Positions 38,123 to 38,790 of a DNA stretch of 38,790 bases are shown in pieces; the stretch's first letter is position 1; each line of letters opens with the position of its first letter. This DNA is from Nocardia elegans NBRC 108235 (GTDB lineage: Bacteria > Actinomycetota > Actinomycetes > Mycobacteriales > Mycobacteriaceae): contig NZ_BDBF01000061.1 of NCBI RefSeq assembly GCF_001612845.1, forward strand, positions 1-38,790. Direction: 5' to 3'. The position numbers and the translations under genes were made by a program. Under the pieces are notes generated by a model, which was not told the DNA's origin, ran no database searches, and saw only the letters and a program-made list of their open reading frames with translations.

Positions 38123-38790
38123 TCAGTGCCGGTCGGCCAGGTCGGTGAGCGCCTGAGCCCAGCCGTCCAGTCGGTCGGCCGCCTCGCGCAGGGTGAACAT
38201 GGCCCAGCCGAATTCGTCCACCGGTGTCGGCGCTTCGCTCGCCCCGGCCGCAAGGATCTGACCGGCCGCGGCGACAAGCTGCTCGTATTCGGTCACGCCG
38301 GATTCCAGCCGGCCGACCATCGCGCCCGATTGCTGCCGCAACCCGGCCCCGGCATGCGAGGTCGCGACCACCGCGAGCGCCTTCTCCATCGCCGCGATAT
38401 CCCCGGCCAGAGCGTGCAGGGCGGCCGCGCCGGATGCCGCGGTCGCCACAGTGTCGGCGAAATCGTCGGCCGGGATTCGCCCGCTCGCCTCGATCTGACG
38501 GCCGAGGGCGTGAAAGGCGCGTTCCGCCCGGACCAACCTGGCGATGGGCGCCCTCGCCGCGGACTGCACCGCGGGCAGCCGCCGGGGTACGAACGCCGGG
38601 GGCGGCAAGGGGTTTCGACGCAACTCCAGGTATCGGCGGGTACTCACCGCCGCGCCGGTCACCAGCGCGGCCGCACCGCCACCGACCACGACAACCGCCC
38701 ATACCGGCGCCGAGATCGCGACCAGTCCGGCCGTTCCCAGCGCGGTCACGCCCGAGGCCGCGCTCCAGCGGAGGCTGCGCCGCCGCACCC
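38123..38790 (-). CDS. pspM: PspM-like envelope-stress protein, 5' end beyond the window
   Basis: At least 221 residues are encoded, with the frame open to the window edge. Two hydrophobic segments (ALGTAGLVAISAPVWAVVVV and GGGAAALVTGAAV) are followed by a basic stretch and a long helical domain (APIARLVRAERAFHALGRQI ... YEQLVAAAGQILAA ... FTLREAADRLDGWAQALTDL). Its position and layout match PspM (Rv2743c), the membrane partner of PspA in the mycobacterial clgR-pspA-pspM-pspN stress operon. A GTG at 38788 is possible, but the known protein is longer, so the true start is likely outside. Assignment is by synteny and pattern. Confidence 0.65.
   Translation of the reverse strand, partial: VRRRSLRWSAASGVTALGTAGLVAISAPVWAVVVVGGGAAALVTGAAVSTRRYLELRRNPLPPPAFVPRRLPAVQSAARAPIARLVRAERAFHALGRQIEASGRIPADDFADTVATAASGAAALHALAGDIAAMEKALAVVATSHAGAGLRQQSGAMVGRLESGVTEYEQLVAAAGQILAAGASEAPTPVDEFGWAMFTLREAADRLDGWAQALTDLADRH

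Overview
The window is high-GC actinobacterial chromosome. Gene content and order point to the order Mycobacteriales, most likely Nocardia or a close relative. The main reason is a housekeeping block (about 12.4-38.8 kb) laid out like the M. tuberculosis Rv2725c-Rv2743c region: hflX, dapF, miaA, an Rv2728c-like gene, a DUF349 gene (Rv2731-like), an Rv2732c-like membrane gene, miaB, recX, recA, DUF3046 (Rv2738c-like), a glycosyltransferase (Rv2739c-like) and a pspM-like gene at the right edge. Between miaB and recX lies a gluABCD glutamate importer, an arrangement I associate with Corynebacterium. The organism name is inference; no rRNA or species marker is present.

Left part (0-12.4 kb), accessory and metabolic: a short PucR/CdaR N-terminal-like protein diverges from an XRE(DUF5753)-DUF574 methyltransferase-DUF397 cassette. 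Next come a deazaflavin-dependent nitroreductase-like gene and a PAP2 phosphatase gene that diverges from a TetR gene across a near-perfect 27-bp palindrome. After these are an uncharacterised ORF running antisense into tetR, a DHA2 drug exporter, and a minus-strand trio (haem-oxygenase-like diiron protein, HemK-type methyltransferase, CDGSH protein). A plus-strand run follows: flavodoxin-like reductase, proline-rich protein, 87-aa protein, DJ-1/PfpI protein and UdgX. It ends at a strong bidirectional hairpin facing an acyl-CoA dehydrogenase.

Middle part (12.4-28 kb): acyl-CoA dehydrogenase, acyltransferase, hflX, dapF, a SpoU-fold protein with eroded catalytic motifs, miaA and the Rv2728c-like gene all read leftward, the last four tightly packed with two 4-bp overlaps. 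The DUF349 gene and a second deazaflavin-dependent reductase read rightward. miaB plus its membrane partner read leftward, divergent from gluABCD.

Right part (28-38.8 kb): two small membrane proteins, then recA-recX. RecA is an ordinary 347-aa protein without an intein. Its promoter region shows both a LexA/SOS-box promoter and a PafBC-type promoter. RecX is very unusual at 694 aa: a repeat-rich, low-complexity N-terminus, one copy of the first two RecX helical modules, and three tandem copies of the third module. This is the most striking feature of the window. To the right are a double Lrp/AsnC regulator divergent from a second DHA2 exporter, an NTF2-like gene under a MerR-type operator with no merR gene in the window, DUF3046, a glycosyltransferase, a PIG-L deacetylase, a 57-aa membrane peptide and the cut pspM-like gene.

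Several genes have a TANNNT box 6-8 nt before the start codon and no Shine-Dalgarno, which suggests leaderless transcription. No tRNA, rRNA, CRISPR array, insertion sequence or prophage was seen.
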